NCBI RefSeq assembly: GCF_900143095.1
Contig: NZ_FRDA01000008.1
Location: 62,001-126,000, forward strand
Direction of reading: 5' to 3'
DNA from: Pseudomonas asturiensis
GTDB taxonomy: Bacteria > Pseudomonadota > Gammaproteobacteria > Pseudomonadales > Pseudomonadaceae
DNA: 64,000 bases
Part shown: positions 47,324-57,825 of the stretch, in pieces
Numbering within the stretch: position 1 is the stretch's first letter
Layout: the number at the start of each line of letters is the position of its first letter
The notes under the pieces: model-generated
Database searches by the model: none
The model's input: only the letters and a program-made list of their open reading frames with translations
What the model was told of the DNA's origin: nothing
Position numbers and translations under genes: made by a program

Positions 47324-47631
47324 CTAAACTCCTTGCGATACAGCCTCCCTCCTCAGCCGCCGAGTCCCGAAGAAGGAAGACAGGCTGTCCAGGCGGGCCG
47401 AACAAGCCGCGAACTATACCATCGTCGTTACGGCCACCCAAGAAGAGAACCAGTAGGTTCAGTTATTCACCGATATTTTTTCAGCCTATGACGCGATAGC
47501 TAATTGCCCGACTACAGACCCGTCAACCCGTAGGAAATTCGTTTAAAAACATCACAACGACGATCAGACGTGAGGGAATCGTACATTACCGCTATAATCG
47601 CCGGCTTTCAGCAGGCCGACCCTTTCAAGAT
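47324..47631. other. Divergent intergenic region mlaF / kdsD
   Basis: These 308 bases separate two envelope operons. They contain the mlaF promoter candidate and, on the plus strand, a perfect TATAAT at 47593-47598, about 34 bases before the kdsD ATG. No good -35 box goes with the latter. No open frame looks like a gene. Confidence 0.5.
47413..47441 (-). promoter_or_regulatory. sigma70-type promoter candidate for mlaFEDCB
   Basis: On the minus strand TTGGGT (47441-47436) and TATAGT (47418-47413) are 17 bases apart, about 90 bases before the mlaF start. The -10 box matches five of six positions; the -35 box three. Confidence 0.5.
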
Positions 47632-48606
47632 ATGAACCAATCCAGTGACCTGATTCAATCCGCGCAACGCACCATCCGCCTCGAGATAGAAGCCATTGAA
47701 GGCTTGCTGGGACGTCTCGATGCCGATTTCGTGCGCGCGTGCGACATGATCCTGGCCAGCAAAGGGCGCGTCGTTGTAGTCGGCATGGGTAAATCCGGCC
47801 ACGTAGGCAACAAGATTGCCGCGACACTGGCGAGCACCGGCACCACTTCATTTTTTGTACACCCGGCTGAAGCCAGCCATGGCGACATGGGCATGATCAC
47901 CCGCGATGACATCATTCTGGCCCTGTCCAACTCGGGCACGACCAACGAGATCGTCACCCTGCTGCCGTTGATCAAGCGTCTGGGCATCAAGATGATCAGC
48001 CTGACCGGCAACCCGGAATCGACGCTGGCCAAGGCAGCCGACGTCAATCTCAACGTCCAGGTCGCGCACGAAGCCTGTCCGCTCAACCTTGCCCCTACCT
48101 CCTCGACCACCGCCACACTGGTCATGGGCGATGCCCTGGCCGTCGCGCTGCTCGAAGCACGTGGATTCACAGCTGAAGATTTCGCCTTTTCCCATCCCGG
48201 CGGTGCGCTGGGCCGACGCCTGCTGCTCAAGGTCGAGCACGTCATGCATTCCGGCGATGCACTGCCCACGGTCCAACGCGGCACGCTGTTGCGCGATGCG
48301 CTGCTGGAAATGACCCGCAAGGGTCTGGGCATGACCGCGATACTTGAAACGGACGGCACACTGGCCGGGATCTTCACGGACGGCGACTTGCGCCGCACGC
48401 TGGACCGCCCGATCGATATCCGCCAGACCACCATCGATGAAGTCATGACCCTTCACGGCAAGACGGCCCATGCGGACATGCTCGCCGCCGAAGCCCTGAA
48501 AATAATGGAAGACTTCAAGATCAGCGCCCTGGTCGTGGTTGATCCGCAAGACCGTCCGGTCGGCGCGTTCAACCTGCAGGATCTACTGCGCGCGGGAGTG
48601 ATGTGA
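47632..48606 (+). CDS. kdsD: D-arabinose 5-phosphate isomerase KdsD
   Basis: KdsD makes D-arabinose 5-phosphate, the precursor of Kdo in LPS. The 324 residues contain a SIS domain (about 40-175; VVVGMGKSGHVGNKIAATLASTG in parts, LSNSGTTNEI) and a pair of CBS domains (about 205-320). It starts with ATG 47632 after AAGATATG without a strong ribosome site. First gene of kdsD-kdsC-lptCAB. Confidence 0.96.
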   Translation: MNQSSDLIQSAQRTIRLEIEAIEGLLGRLDADFVRACDMILASKGRVVVVGMGKSGHVGNKIAATLASTGTTSFFVHPAEASHGDMGMITRDDIILALSNSGTTNEIVTLLPLIKRLGIKMISLTGNPESTLAKAADVNLNVQVAHEACPLNLAPTSSTTATLVMGDALAVALLEARGFTAEDFAFSHPGGALGRRLLLKVEHVMHSGDALPTVQRGTLLRDALLEMTRKGLGMTAILETDGTLAGIFTDGDLRRTLDRPIDIRQTTIDEVMTLHGKTAHADMLAAEALKIMEDFKISALVVVDPQDRPVGAFNLQDLLRAGVM

Positions 48607-49145
48607 TGCAGACTCAGACAGCCCACAGCGAACTGATGCAACGCGGCAAGGCCATTAAACTGGCGGTCTTCGACGTCGATGGCGTGCTGACTGACGGGCG
48701 GCTTTATTTCCTTGAAGACGGTAGCGAATTCAAGACATTCAACACGCTCGACGGCCAAGGCATCAAAATGCTGATAGCCTCCGGTGTAACGACGGCTATC
48801 ATCAGCGGTCGAAAGACACCTGTGGTCGAGCGCCGGGCCAAGAACCTGGGCATCGAGCACCTGTATCAGGGGCGTGAAGACAAGCTGGTGGTCCTTGACC
48901 AACTGCTGACCGAATTGAAATTGAGTTATGAACAGGTCGCCTATCTGGGTGACGATCTGCCAGACTTGCCAGTCATCCGACGCGTCGGCCTGGGCATGGC
49001 GGTTGCCAACGCGGCCGGGTTCGTTCGCCAGCACGCGCACGGTGTTACACAGGCGCGCGGCGGCGAAGGTGCAGCACGCGAATTCTGCGAACTGATTCTG
49101 AGTGCGCAAGGCAACCTTGAAGCGGCTCACTCCGCCTATTTATAG
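48606..49145 (+). CDS. kdsC: Kdo 8-phosphate phosphatase KdsC
   Basis: A HAD-superfamily phosphatase, the third step of Kdo synthesis. The nucleophile motif DVDGVLTDG places the catalytic aspartates at D23 and D25; other motifs are ISGRKTPVVERRAKNL (near 63) and YLGDDLPDLPVI near 115-126. ATG 48606 shares one base with the kdsD stop (179 residues). A GTG just before it would overlap as GTGA. It is a tetramer in relatives. Confidence 0.95.
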   Translation: MQTQTAHSELMQRGKAIKLAVFDVDGVLTDGRLYFLEDGSEFKTFNTLDGQGIKMLIASGVTTAIISGRKTPVVERRAKNLGIEHLYQGREDKLVVLDQLLTELKLSYEQVAYLGDDLPDLPVIRRVGLGMAVANAAGFVRQHAHGVTQARGGEGAAREFCELILSAQGNLEAAHSAYL

Positions 49146-49154
49146 AAGCCATTT

Positions 49155-49727
49155 ATGTTCAGTAAAAAAATTCGGAAGTTCCTGCTTTTCGGAGTACTGG
49201 CGCTGTTGCTCGCCGCTGTCGGCTACTGGAACGTAAGCCCGGAAAGCTTCATGGACCAGCCTGTGGCTGCTGTCGACGAAAATGCCATTGATTACTACGC
49301 AATCAATGCGCACAGCGTCCAGTACCTGCCCGATGGCAAGCTTCAGTACGACATGACGGCCGACAAGGTCGAGCACGTGAAGGCCACTGACGTGACCCTG
49401 CTGACCACGCCCGACCTGCAGATGTACCGCGGCACCCTCTTCCCTTGGCATGTACAGAGCAAGCAGGGCGAGGTATCGCCCGGCGGCGACCAGGTCGAAC
49501 TCATCGATTCCGTTCGCGTTGCGCGGACCGACGAAAAACAACGTACGACTATCATCACCAGTAGTCGCATGACGGTATTCCCACAGAAGCAATATGCGCA
49601 GACCGAGCAAGTCGTTAGAATCGACGGCGCGGGCGGTGTCACTACGGCCAAGGGAATGAAAGCGTATTTGAACGACGGCAGGATGGACCTGCTGTCCAAC
49701 GTAAGAGGACAGTATGAGGCTCGTTAA
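49155..49727 (+). CDS. lptC: LPS export protein LptC
   Basis: LptC anchors in the inner membrane and passes LPS from LptBFG to LptA. Membrane segment 7-26 (FLLFGVLALLLAAVGYWNV in part) is followed by the periplasmic LptC/OstA beta-jellyroll domain (about 45-185). Length is 190 residues. Its C-terminal codons overlap lptA by 14 bases. Confidence 0.93.
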   Translation: MFSKKIRKFLLFGVLALLLAAVGYWNVSPESFMDQPVAAVDENAIDYYAINAHSVQYLPDGKLQYDMTADKVEHVKATDVTLLTTPDLQMYRGTLFPWHVQSKQGEVSPGGDQVELIDSVRVARTDEKQRTTIITSSRMTVFPQKQYAQTEQVVRIDGAGGVTTAKGMKAYLNDGRMDLLSNVRGQYEAR

Positions 49728-50262
49728 AACTCTTCCTTTCTTGCTCGGCCTGGGCGCAGCACTGGGAAGCGCGAGCGCCTGGTCTCTGCCGACCGACCGC
49801 GATCAGCCGATCCACATCCAGTCCGACGATGCGCAGCTCGATGACAAGAAAGGTGTTGCCACCTACAAGGGCAACGTCATCATCACGCAAGGCTCGATGA
49901 AGATCACCGGCAACACCGTGACCATCACCCGTAATGCACAGGGCGAAGTCGACGTATTCACCTCCGTCGGCAACCTGGCGTACTACGAGCAGAAGCCTTC
50001 CGTGGACAAGCCGATCGTGCAGGCCTACGCCGTCACCATTCAGTACTACGCGGCGCAGGATCGTATCGTGCTGATCGACAAGGCCAAGGTCATCAATGAC
50101 GGCAACACGTCCGAAGGCGAGAAGATCGTCTACGACACCGTCAAGCAGATCGTCAGCGCAGGCCGGGCCAATGGCGGTGCGAAAGTGACAGCCCCGCGCC
50201 CACGGATCGACATGGTCATCCAGCCGAAAAAGAAAACCGATCAACCGCAGAAGGCCCAGTAA
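49714..50262 (+). CDS. lptA: Periplasmic LPS transport protein LptA
   Basis: LptA molecules form the bridge that carries LPS across the periplasm. A signal peptide (1-24, ending near ASA-WS) precedes the OstA domain (IHIQSDDAQLDDKKGVATYKGNVIITQGSMKI in parts). The 182-residue protein has a basic C-terminus (QPKKKTDQPQKAQ). It abuts lptB with no gap. Confidence 0.95.
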   Translation: MRLVKTLPFLLGLGAALGSASAWSLPTDRDQPIHIQSDDAQLDDKKGVATYKGNVIITQGSMKITGNTVTITRNAQGEVDVFTSVGNLAYYEQKPSVDKPIVQAYAVTIQYYAAQDRIVLIDKAKVINDGNTSEGEKIVYDTVKQIVSAGRANGGAKVTAPRPRIDMVIQPKKKTDQPQKAQ

Positions 50263-50988
50263 ATGGCGACGCTGAAAGCCCAGCATCTGGCTAAAAGCTA
50301 CAAGAGCCGTCAGGTCGTACGCGATGTGAGCATTTCCATCGACAGCGGTCAGATCGTTGGCTTGCTGGGCCCTAACGGCGCCGGCAAGACCACCTGTTTC
50401 TACATGATCGTCGGTCTGGTACAGGCTGATCAGGGCCGCGTGCTGATCGACGACCTGGACGTCAGCCACCAGCCCATGCACGGTCGCGCACGCGCCGGCA
50501 TCGGCTATCTGCCGCAGGAAGCCTCGATCTTTCGCAAGCTTTCAGTGGCCGACAACATCATGGCCATCCTTGAGACCCGCAAGGAACTCGACCAGGCGGG
50601 GCGTCGCAAGGAACTGGAAAGCCTGTTGCAGGAGTTCCACATCACGCACATTCGCGACAACCTGGGCATGAGCTTGTCGGGTGGCGAACGTCGTCGCGTG
50701 GAGATTGCACGTGCGCTGGCCACAGCCCCCAAGTTCATCCTCCTGGACGAACCCTTCGCAGGCGTCGACCCTATTTCGGTAGGCGACATCAAGCAGATCA
50801 TCCATCACCTCAAGGCCAAGGGCATCGGTGTACTGATCACCGACCACAACGTCCGTGAGACGCTGGATATCTGCGAGACGGCCTACATCGTCAACGACGG
50901 GCAATTGATTGCAGAAGGCGACTCGGAAACCATCCTGGCCAACCAGCTGGTGAAGGAAGTCTATCTGGGTCACGAATTCCGCCTGTAA
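50263..50988 (+). CDS. lptB: LPS export ABC ATPase LptB
   Basis: LptB powers LPS extraction with LptF and LptG, which lie elsewhere. Walker [10 protein letters not shown] is at 36-44, the signature [15 protein letters not shown] near 138-152 and Walker [14 protein letters not shown] near 158-170. The 241 residues are typical. It directly follows lptA. A 12-base palindrome (GCCTGATCAGGC, 51001-51012) lies behind the stop. Confidence 0.98.
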   Translation: MATLKAQHLAKSYKSRQVVRDVSISIDSGQIVGLLGPNGAGKTTCFYMIVGLVQADQGRVLIDDLDVSHQPMHGRARAGIGYLPQEASIFRKLSVADNIMAILETRKELDQAGRRKELESLLQEFHITHIRDNLGMSLSGGERRRVEIARALATAPKFILLDEPFAGVDPISVGDIKQIIHHLKAKGIGVLITDHNVRETLDICETAYIVNDGQLIAEGDSETILANQLVKEVYLGHEFRL

Positions 50989-51168
50989 TCACCGCATCTG
51001 GCCTGATCAGGCGACCAATGCCCAAGCGGCCTGTTGACAATGCATTATTTGTCGAGGTGCTCTAGGCAAACGACCCGCTTTCAGGCATATAATTTGCTTA
51101 AGTTGGCGTTTCGGCGCCTGTAGTGGATGGCGCGTGTGCGCCGGCGAATAAGGTGTTTAGCCCCTGCC

Positions 51169-52662
51169 ATGAAACCATCGCTAGTCTTGAGAATGGGCCA
51201 GCAGCTGACGATGACACCGCAGCTGCAACAGGCAATCCGCTTACTTCAGCTATCCACTCTGGACCTCCAGCAGGAGATTCAGGAGGCGCTGGAATCGAAC
51301 CCTATGCTGGAACGTCAGGAAGAAGGCGACGACTTCGACAATTCCGACCCTCTGGCTGACAACATCGAGCAAAAACCCAATCCCGACGTCCAGGAACCGA
51401 CCTATCAGGAGTCTGCCCCGACTGTAGACAATCTTGAGGACGGCGAGTGGGGCGAACGTATTCCCAACGAGCTGCCTGTGGATACCGCCTGGGAAGATAT
51501 CTACCAGACCAGCGCCAGCAGCCTGCCCAGCAACGACGATGATGAGTGGGACTTCACCACCCGCACGTCGGTCGGTGAAAGCCTGCAAAGCCACCTGCTG
51601 TGGCAACTCAACGTGGCCCCGATGTCCGACAAGGATCGTCTGGTCGCTGTGACGCTGATCGACTGCATCAACAATCAAGGCTATCTGGACGAGACGCTCG
51701 AAGAGATTCTTGAATCCTTCGATCCCGAGCTGGACATCGAGCTGGATGAAATCGAAGCGGTCCTGCATCGCATCCAGCAATTCGAACCCGCTGGCATAGG
51801 CGCTCGCACGTTGAGCGAATGCCTGCTGTTGCAATTGCGTCAGCTGCCCGCAAAAACTCCATGGCTTGCCGAAGCGCAGCGCCTGGTGACCGATTACATC
51901 GACCTGTTGGGCAGCCGCGATTACGGCCAGTTGATGCGCCGCATGAAGCTCAAGGAAGACGAGCTTCGCCAGGTCATCGAACTGGTTCAGAGCCTCAACC
52001 CGCGCCCGGGCTCGCAGATCGAATCCACCGAAGCCGAATATGTAGTGCCCGATGTCATCGTGCGCAAGGATAACGAGCGCTGGCTGGTCGAACTGAACCA
52101 GGAGTCGGTTCCCCGCCTGCGCGTCAATCCTCAGTACGCAGGATTCGTGCGTCGCGCCGACACCAGCGCCGACAACACCTTCATGCGCAATCAGTTGCAG
52201 GAAGCCCGCTGGTTCATCAAGAGCCTGCAGAGCCGCAACGAAACACTGATGAAGGTCGCGACCCAGATCGTCGAACACCAGCGTGGCTTCCTTGAATATG
52301 GTGACGAAGCCATGAAACCGCTGGTCCTGCACGACATCGCCGAGGCAGTGGGCATGCACGAATCGACGATTTCCCGGGTGACCACCCAGAAGTTCATGCA
52401 TACGCCGCGCGGCATTTACGAGCTGAAATACTTCTTTTCCAGCCACGTCAGCACCTCTGAAGGCGGCGAATGCTCATCCACGGCAATTCGCGCAATCATC
52501 AAAAAACTGGTTGCGGCCGAAAATCAGAAAAAGCCGTTGAGTGATAGCAAGATCGCTGGTTTACTGGAGGCACAAGGCATTCAAGTAGCCCGCCGCACAG
52601 TCGCCAAGTACCGCGAATCCCTTGGGATTGCGCCTTCCAGTGAGCGCAAGCGACTGATGTGA
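51169..52662 (+). CDS. rpoN: RNA polymerase sigma-54 factor RpoN
   Basis: Sigma-54 directs RNA polymerase to -24/-12 promoters that need enhancer-binding activators. The glutamine- and leucine-rich region I is at 1-50 ([19 protein letters not shown]), acidic region II to about 120, the core-binding domain after it, the HTH near 365-385 ([14 protein letters not shown]), and the RpoN box [10 protein letters not shown] near 470-479. I chose ATG 51169 (497 residues, [10 protein letters not shown]). A TATAAT at 51088-51093 is a likely -10 box. In P. syringae-type plant pathogens sigma-54 is needed for type III secretion via HrpL. Confidence 0.98.
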   Translation: MKPSLVLRMGQQLTMTPQLQQAIRLLQLSTLDLQQEIQEALESNPMLERQEEGDDFDNSDPLADNIEQKPNPDVQEPTYQESAPTVDNLEDGEWGERIPNELPVDTAWEDIYQTSASSLPSNDDDEWDFTTRTSVGESLQSHLLWQLNVAPMSDKDRLVAVTLIDCINNQGYLDETLEEILESFDPELDIELDEIEAVLHRIQQFEPAGIGARTLSECLLLQLRQLPAKTPWLAEAQRLVTDYIDLLGSRDYGQLMRRMKLKEDELRQVIELVQSLNPRPGSQIESTEAEYVVPDVIVRKDNERWLVELNQESVPRLRVNPQYAGFVRRADTSADNTFMRNQLQEARWFIKSLQSRNETLMKVATQIVEHQRGFLEYGDEAMKPLVLHDIAEAVGMHESTISRVTTQKFMHTPRGIYELKYFFSSHVSTSEGGECSSTAIRAIIKKLVAAENQKKPLSDSKIAGLLEAQGIQVARRTVAKYRESLGIAPSSERKRLM

Positions 52663-52737
52663 TGCAGGCCGAGCCACAGCGTTCCAGTGGCAGGCGCCAT
52701 GCCTGCCTCTTTATGCACTGGCAAAGGAGAAAGCTGT

Positions 52738-53046
52738 ATGCAAGTCAACATCAGTGGACACCAACTGGAAGTGACCAAGCCCCTTCGCGAATACGTTGAG
52801 CTCAAGCTCAAGAAGCTCGAAGGGCATTTTGACAAGATTACAAACGTGCAGGTCACGATGGCGGTCGAGAAACTGAAGCAGAAGATCGAAGCCACGCTGC
52901 ATATCCACGGTGGGGAGGTAGTTGCCAATGCTGAACATGACGACATGTATGCGGCCATCGACCTGCTCACTGACAAGCTCGACAGACAATTGCTCAAGCA
53001 TAAGGAAAAGCAGCAAAGCATCCTCAAGGGTGCCACCGCTCGCTGA
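52738..53046 (+). CDS. hpf: Ribosome hibernation promoting factor, short form
   Basis: HPF of 102 residues (short type) binds the 30S decoding region and promotes 100S dimers in stationary phase. The S30AE/sigma-54 modulation domain fills the whole protein: VNISGHQLEVTKPLREYVELK at the start, IEATLHIHGGEVVANAEHDDMYAAID near 60-80. ATG 52738 has AAAGGAG eight bases upstream, so the longer open frame was not used. It lies downstream of rpoN as in other gammaproteobacteria. Confidence 0.96.
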   Translation: MQVNISGHQLEVTKPLREYVELKLKKLEGHFDKITNVQVTMAVEKLKQKIEATLHIHGGEVVANAEHDDMYAAIDLLTDKLDRQLLKHKEKQQSILKGATAR

Positions 53047-53058
53047 CACTCATCACAC

Positions 53059-53523
53059 ATGATTCGAATTGAAGAAATCCTGACCCCCGGCCGTTCCCTC
53101 GTGAACGTGCCGGGTGGCAGCAAGAAGCGCGTACTCGAACAAATTGCCAACCTGATCGGCCGCGAAGTGCCGGGCATGGATTCGCAAACGGTGTTTGAAG
53201 CGCTCGTTGCCCGTGAAAAACTGGGCTCCACCGGATTTGGCAATGGTATTGCCATCCCTCACTGCCGCCTTGCCACCTGTGGCGATCCCGTAAGCGCAGT
53301 GATCCATCTCGAATCAGCCGTGGATTTCGACGCCATCGACGGCGCGCCCGTCGATCTGCTCTTCGTGCTGCTGGTTCCCGAAGCCGCCACCGACAAACAC
53401 CTGGAACTGCTGCGACAGATCGCCAGCATGCTCGACCGTGAGGATGTGCGCAAACGCCTGCGCAGCGCCAAGACCAATGAGGCGCTCTATCAGGTCGTGC
53501 TAGACGTGCAGAACGGCCACTGA
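53059..53523 (+). CDS. ptsN: Nitrogen PTS enzyme IIA PtsN
   Basis: PtsN (EIIA-Ntr) is a regulatory phosphocarrier that affects potassium, carbon and nitrogen control. The phosphorylated histidine is H68 in [10 protein letters not shown]. Length is 154 residues. It receives phosphate from PtsO (54400-54672) and PtsP, which is not in the window. It sits 12 bases after hpf and two before rapZ. Confidence 0.97.
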   Translation: MIRIEEILTPGRSLVNVPGGSKKRVLEQIANLIGREVPGMDSQTVFEALVAREKLGSTGFGNGIAIPHCRLATCGDPVSAVIHLESAVDFDAIDGAPVDLLFVLLVPEAATDKHLELLRQIASMLDREDVRKRLRSAKTNEALYQVVLDVQNGH

Positions 53524-53525
53524 CC

Positions 53526-54383
53526 ATGCGCATGATCATCGTGAGCGGCCGCTCCGGCTCGGGCAAGAGCACGGCGCTCGATGTGCTGGAAGACAGTGGT
53601 TTCTACTGTGTCGATAACTTGCCGGCTGGCCTTCTCCCGGAACTCGCCGAACGCGCACTGATCAATACGGAACTGGCAGAGCCGCTTCTGGCGGTGTCCA
53701 TTGACGCACGCAATCTGCCCAGCCACCTGACCCGCTTTCCAGCCATGCTCGATGAGGTGCGCGCTCGTAACATCCAGTGCGACGTGTTGTATCTGGATGC
53801 TGACGAAGCCACCTTGTTGAAGCGCTTTTCCGAAACCCGTCGCCGTCATCCGCTGAGCACCTCAGACCGCTCGCTGGCCGAGGCGATTCGTGACGAAACC
53901 ACATTGCTGGGGCCGATCATCGATCTGGCCGACCTCAAGATCAACACCACGCACCTCAATCTTTATCAGTTGCGCGACGCCCTCAAGCTGCGCCTGCTGA
54001 ACAAGCCTGAACCCGGCACTGCATTCCTGATCGAATCATTCGGCTTCAAGCGTGGAATGCCGGTCGATGCGGACCTGGTCTTCGACGTGCGTTGCCTGCC
54101 CAACCCGTACTGGAAGCCCGAGCTGCGCGATCATTCCGGGCTTGAAGAGCCGGTCATCGAATACCTGGCGGCACAGCCGGACGTTGAAGAGATGTTTCAG
54201 GATATCTTCTCGTACCTCAACAAATGGCTGCCTCGTTTCGCGGCCAGCAATCGCTCGTACGTGACTATCGCCATAGGCTGCACAGGCGGGCATCATCGCT
54301 CCGTCTATCTGACAGAGCGACTGGGTCAGGTCTTGCAACAATCACTCAAGAACGTTCAGGTTCGCCACCGCGACCTCAGCTGA
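53526..54383 (+). CDS. rapZ: RNase adapter RapZ (YvcJ family)
   Basis: RapZ is a nucleotide-binding protein which in enteric bacteria binds the GlmZ/GlmY small RNAs and directs RNase E to control glucosamine-6-phosphate synthase. Walker [10 protein letters not shown] is at 8-16 in this protein. The C-terminal RNA-binding half holds [10 protein letters not shown] near 180, [22 protein letters not shown] near 241-262. Length is 285 residues. Whether GlmZ-like RNAs exist here is unknown. Confidence 0.95.
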   Translation: MRMIIVSGRSGSGKSTALDVLEDSGFYCVDNLPAGLLPELAERALINTELAEPLLAVSIDARNLPSHLTRFPAMLDEVRARNIQCDVLYLDADEATLLKRFSETRRRHPLSTSDRSLAEAIRDETTLLGPIIDLADLKINTTHLNLYQLRDALKLRLLNKPEPGTAFLIESFGFKRGMPVDADLVFDVRCLPNPYWKPELRDHSGLEEPVIEYLAAQPDVEEMFQDIFSYLNKWLPRFAASNRSYVTIAIGCTGGHHRSVYLTERLGQVLQQSLKNVQVRHRDLS

Positions 54384-54399
54384 AAGGATCTTCTCTGCG

Positions 54400-54672
54400 A
54401 TGCCCGCCCGTCAAATCACCATCATCAACAAATTGGGCCTGCACGCCCGTGCGGCTGCCAAGTTCGTTGGCGTAGCCGGCAAGTTTCCCTGCCAGATCCG
54501 CGTCGGCCGTTCGCCGGACAGCATGGTCGATGGCAAGAGCATCATGGCCGTGATGATGCTGGCCGCCGGTAAAGGCACCGAGATTCATTTGCTGACTGAA
54601 GGCGAAGGCGAGCAGGACGCACTGGACGGTCTGGTCGAGCTGATCAACAACCGGTTCGACGAGGGCGAGTAA
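54400..54672 (+). CDS. ptsO: Nitrogen PTS phosphocarrier PtsO (NPr)
   Basis: An HPr-family phosphocarrier of 90 residues in the nitrogen-related PTS. The active histidine is H15 in GLHARAAAKFV, and the usual HPr Ser46 region reads DGKSIMAVMML. It follows rapZ by 16 bases. Last gene of lptCAB-rpoN-hpf-ptsN-rapZ-ptsO; a decayed fragment on the opposite strand lies directly after it. Confidence 0.96.
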   Translation: MPARQITIINKLGLHARAAAKFVGVAGKFPCQIRVGRSPDSMVDGKSIMAVMMLAAGKGTEIHLLTEGEGEQDALDGLVELINNRFDEGE

Positions 54673-54869
54673 GGCGTCGCCCCCGCCCTGCCCTGCATGC
54701 CCAGGTCACAGGCCGCGCCACCTTCCAGAGTGGCCAACAGACGCGGCTCAAGGTTCAACCATGCGAGCCCCTGAGCCGCCAGCAACGCCATACCCGCCAC
54801 AAGCAGCACGGTCCCTACCGCCAGACGAAACAACCGCACACTGCTGATCGCGAGTATTTCAGAACGCAT
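54673..54869 (-). pseudogene. Remnant of a ZIP-family metal transporter gene
   Basis: From ATG 54869 the minus strand encodes about 57 residues that look like the start of a ZIP transporter: a basic lead (MRSEILAISSVRLFRLA), one membrane helix (VGTVLLVAGMALLAAQGLAW), then LNLEPRLLATLEGGAACDLG, where intact family members continue into a second membrane helix (LCALGTALGAL type). Here the similarity stops and the frame runs into the antisense of ptsO. P. aeruginosa carries an intact ZIP gene (PA4467) at the same place between ptsO and sodM. The identification is by eye from family memory, not by search. Confidence 0.6.
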
Positions 54870-54897
54870 AAACAGCCCTGGATGATGGTTATGGAAA

Positions 54898-55509
54898 TCA
54901 GGCCACGGCGGCTTGATAACGCCGGGACACTTCGTCCCAATTGACGACGTTGTAGAACGCGTTGATGTATTCCGGACGACGGTTCTGGTAGCGCAGGTAG
55001 TAGGCGTGCTCCCAGACATCAAGGCCGAGAATCGGTGTGTTGCCATTCATCAGCGGGCTGTCCTGGTTACCGCTGCTTTCCACCACCAGCTTTTTCTCCG
55101 GCGTAACGCTCAGCCAGGCCCATCCGCTGCCGAAACGCGTCAGGGCAGCTTTGGTGAACGCCTCCTTGAAACTGTCGAAGCCGCCTAACTGCTCGTCGAT
55201 GGCCTGGGCAACGGCGCCCTTTGGCAAACCGCCACCGCCGGGCACCATGACCTCCCAGAACAGCGAATGGTTGGCATGCCCGCCGCCCTGGTTGATCACC
55301 GCAGCACGCAGGTTTTCAGGCAACTGCTTGACGCTGGCGACCAGTTTTTCGATCGGCCACTCTGCGTACTCGGTGCCGTCCACAGCGGCGTTGAGGTTGT
55401 TGATGTACGTCTGGTGGTGCTTGGTGTAATGGATCTCCATGGTCTGCGCATCAATGTGCGGCTCAAGCGCATCGTAGGCGTAAGGGAGTGCTGGCAAGGT
55501 GTAAGGCAT
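54898..55509 (-). CDS. sodA: Manganese superoxide dismutase SodA
   Basis: Mn-dependent SOD of 203 residues that removes superoxide in the cytoplasm. Metal ligands are H27, H81, D164 and H168 (DVWEHAYY). The Gln of the Mn type is Q149 in NQDSP, and [10 protein letters not shown] is also Mn-type rather than Fe-type. ATG 55509 has GGAG eight bases upstream. The start lies one base beyond the stop of orfX, so it is the fourth gene of the Fur-controlled operon and should be made when iron is scarce. Confidence 0.97.
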   Translation of the reverse strand: MPYTLPALPYAYDALEPHIDAQTMEIHYTKHHQTYINNLNAAVDGTEYAEWPIEKLVASVKQLPENLRAAVINQGGGHANHSLFWEVMVPGGGGLPKGAVAQAIDEQLGGFDSFKEAFTKAALTRFGSGWAWLSVTPEKKLVVESSGNQDSPLMNGNTPILGLDVWEHAYYLRYQNRRPEYINAFYNVVNWDEVSRRYQAAVA

Positions 55510-55510
55510 A

Positions 55511-55972
55511 TCAATGTGCTCCGTAGAAAAGGCCAGAGGTGGCCGCTGAATCACGCTGCAACGACGAGCGCGTGTGCTCGCCACTGCTGTTCAGCAATCG
55601 ATGGGTGCGTGGGTATTCGCCGTATTCGCTGATGAACGCCAACAGTTCGGCATAGGTTTTACTGCTATGGCGCAACGCGGCTTGACGCAAGGCGGGCGAC
55701 AAACGCGTGTCCTGCATGGTCTGCAGCAGGCGCTGGTGGATGGCGCACAGGTACTCGGCACTCTCCTCCGGCTGACCCAGACTCAGGTGCAGGTCGGCCA
55801 GGTTGTGGTGAGAAACCACACAGGCCGCAACCGCTTCGTCAGCATCGGCCCAGCGCTCGAACAGCACTTGCGCCAGCGCCAGGGCCTGGAGGTACAGCTC
55901 GCGGGCTTCGACCCAGTCGCCAAGCTTGAAACAGCGATTGGCCAGTTCAATGGTGCGTTTCCAATGCTGCAT
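55511..55972 (-). CDS. Uncharacterised helical (TPR-like) protein of the fagA-fumC-sodA operon
   Basis: A 153-residue soluble protein known as OrfX (PA4469-like) with no assigned function. The first 75 residues read as paired helices like TPR units ([42 protein letters not shown]). The rest includes helices and a polar tail. No signal peptide or membrane segment. It contains several His and Cys residues but no obvious catalytic motif. It lies between fumC (32-base gap) and sodA (one base), conserved in Pseudomonas. The TPR reading is inferred from helix periodicity. Confidence 0.85.
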   Translation of the reverse strand: MQHWKRTIELANRCFKLGDWVEARELYLQALALAQVLFERWADADEAVAACVVSHHNLADLHLSLGQPEESAEYLCAIHQRLLQTMQDTRLSPALRQAALRHSSKTYAELLAFISEYGEYPRTHRLLNSSGEHTRSSLQRDSAATSGLFYGAH

Positions 55973-56004
55973 GACAGACCTCCAGGTGCGTTGGCCGGAT
56001 GGAA

Positions 56005-57373
<1,369 letters not shown>

Positions 57374-57381
<8 letters not shown>

Positions 57382-57769
57382 CGCAATGTCCTTGCACCAG
57401 TTCAGAAGGAGAAATCGAGGGTTGCAGCACGCAGGACGCCAGTTGATGAACACAGGCCTCCCAGCGCTGACGGCGAGCGGGCGTGCAGGCCAGGGCCTCG
57501 ACATCGCGCAGCGGACGCCAGGCCTGATCCAGACACAGACAGCGCCAATGCCAGGGCAGCATCGTGTCGCGAGCGGTGTCCATCAAAAGGCGGAAAGTGG
57601 TTTCAGCGATCAGGGCGTGAGGTGTGGCGGTGAAACGCGCCAGATAGCGCCCTTCGGCGAAGTAATGCTCGATCAGCCGCGGCTCGTCAGGCTCAAAGGC
57701 ACAGCGAATCCGCAGACTCAAACCACGCCAGTTTTCCAGATGGGGTAGCTCGTGCAGAACAGATCCCAT
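57374..57769 (-). CDS. fagA: Fur-associated protein FagA, function unknown
   Basis: A 131-residue protein named for its place in the Fur-regulated fagA-fumC-orfX-sodA operon; its biochemical role is unknown. No signal peptide or membrane segment. It is unusual in having seven histidines and seven cysteines (for example WHWRCLCL near 73-80 and HC near the C-terminus), a composition that would suit metal binding, though no known site is recognisable. First gene of the operon, 17 bases after the Fur box. GAGG is its ribosome site. ATG 57769. Confidence 0.88.
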
Positions 57770-57785
57770 GACCGCACCTCATTAT

Positions 57786-57804
57786 GAAAATGAGATTCAT
57801 TATT
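57786..57804 (-). promoter_or_regulatory. Fur box of the fagA-fumC-orfX-sodA operon
   Basis: GAAAATGAGATTCATTATT matches the 19-base Fur consensus (GATAATGATAATCATTATC) at 15 positions by my count. A weaker second half-overlapping site follows to 57824. Together they cover the region directly before fagA, so iron-loaded Fur should block it and low iron should open it. Confidence 0.8.
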
Positions 57805-57825
57805 GAATGAGATCGAGAATCAAAA

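Noticed and set aside
51001..51012. GCCTGATCAGGC palindrome after lptB as a terminator
   Set aside because: A 12-base palindrome has no room for a loop unless the middle opens, and there is no T-run.
54585..55046. 153-codon minus-strand frame spanning sodA 3' end, the gap and ptsO
   Set aside because: As a whole it is not a gene: its ends are antisense to ptsO and an alternate frame of sodA. Only the middle part (54673-54869) looks like a former coding sequence and is listed as a remnant.
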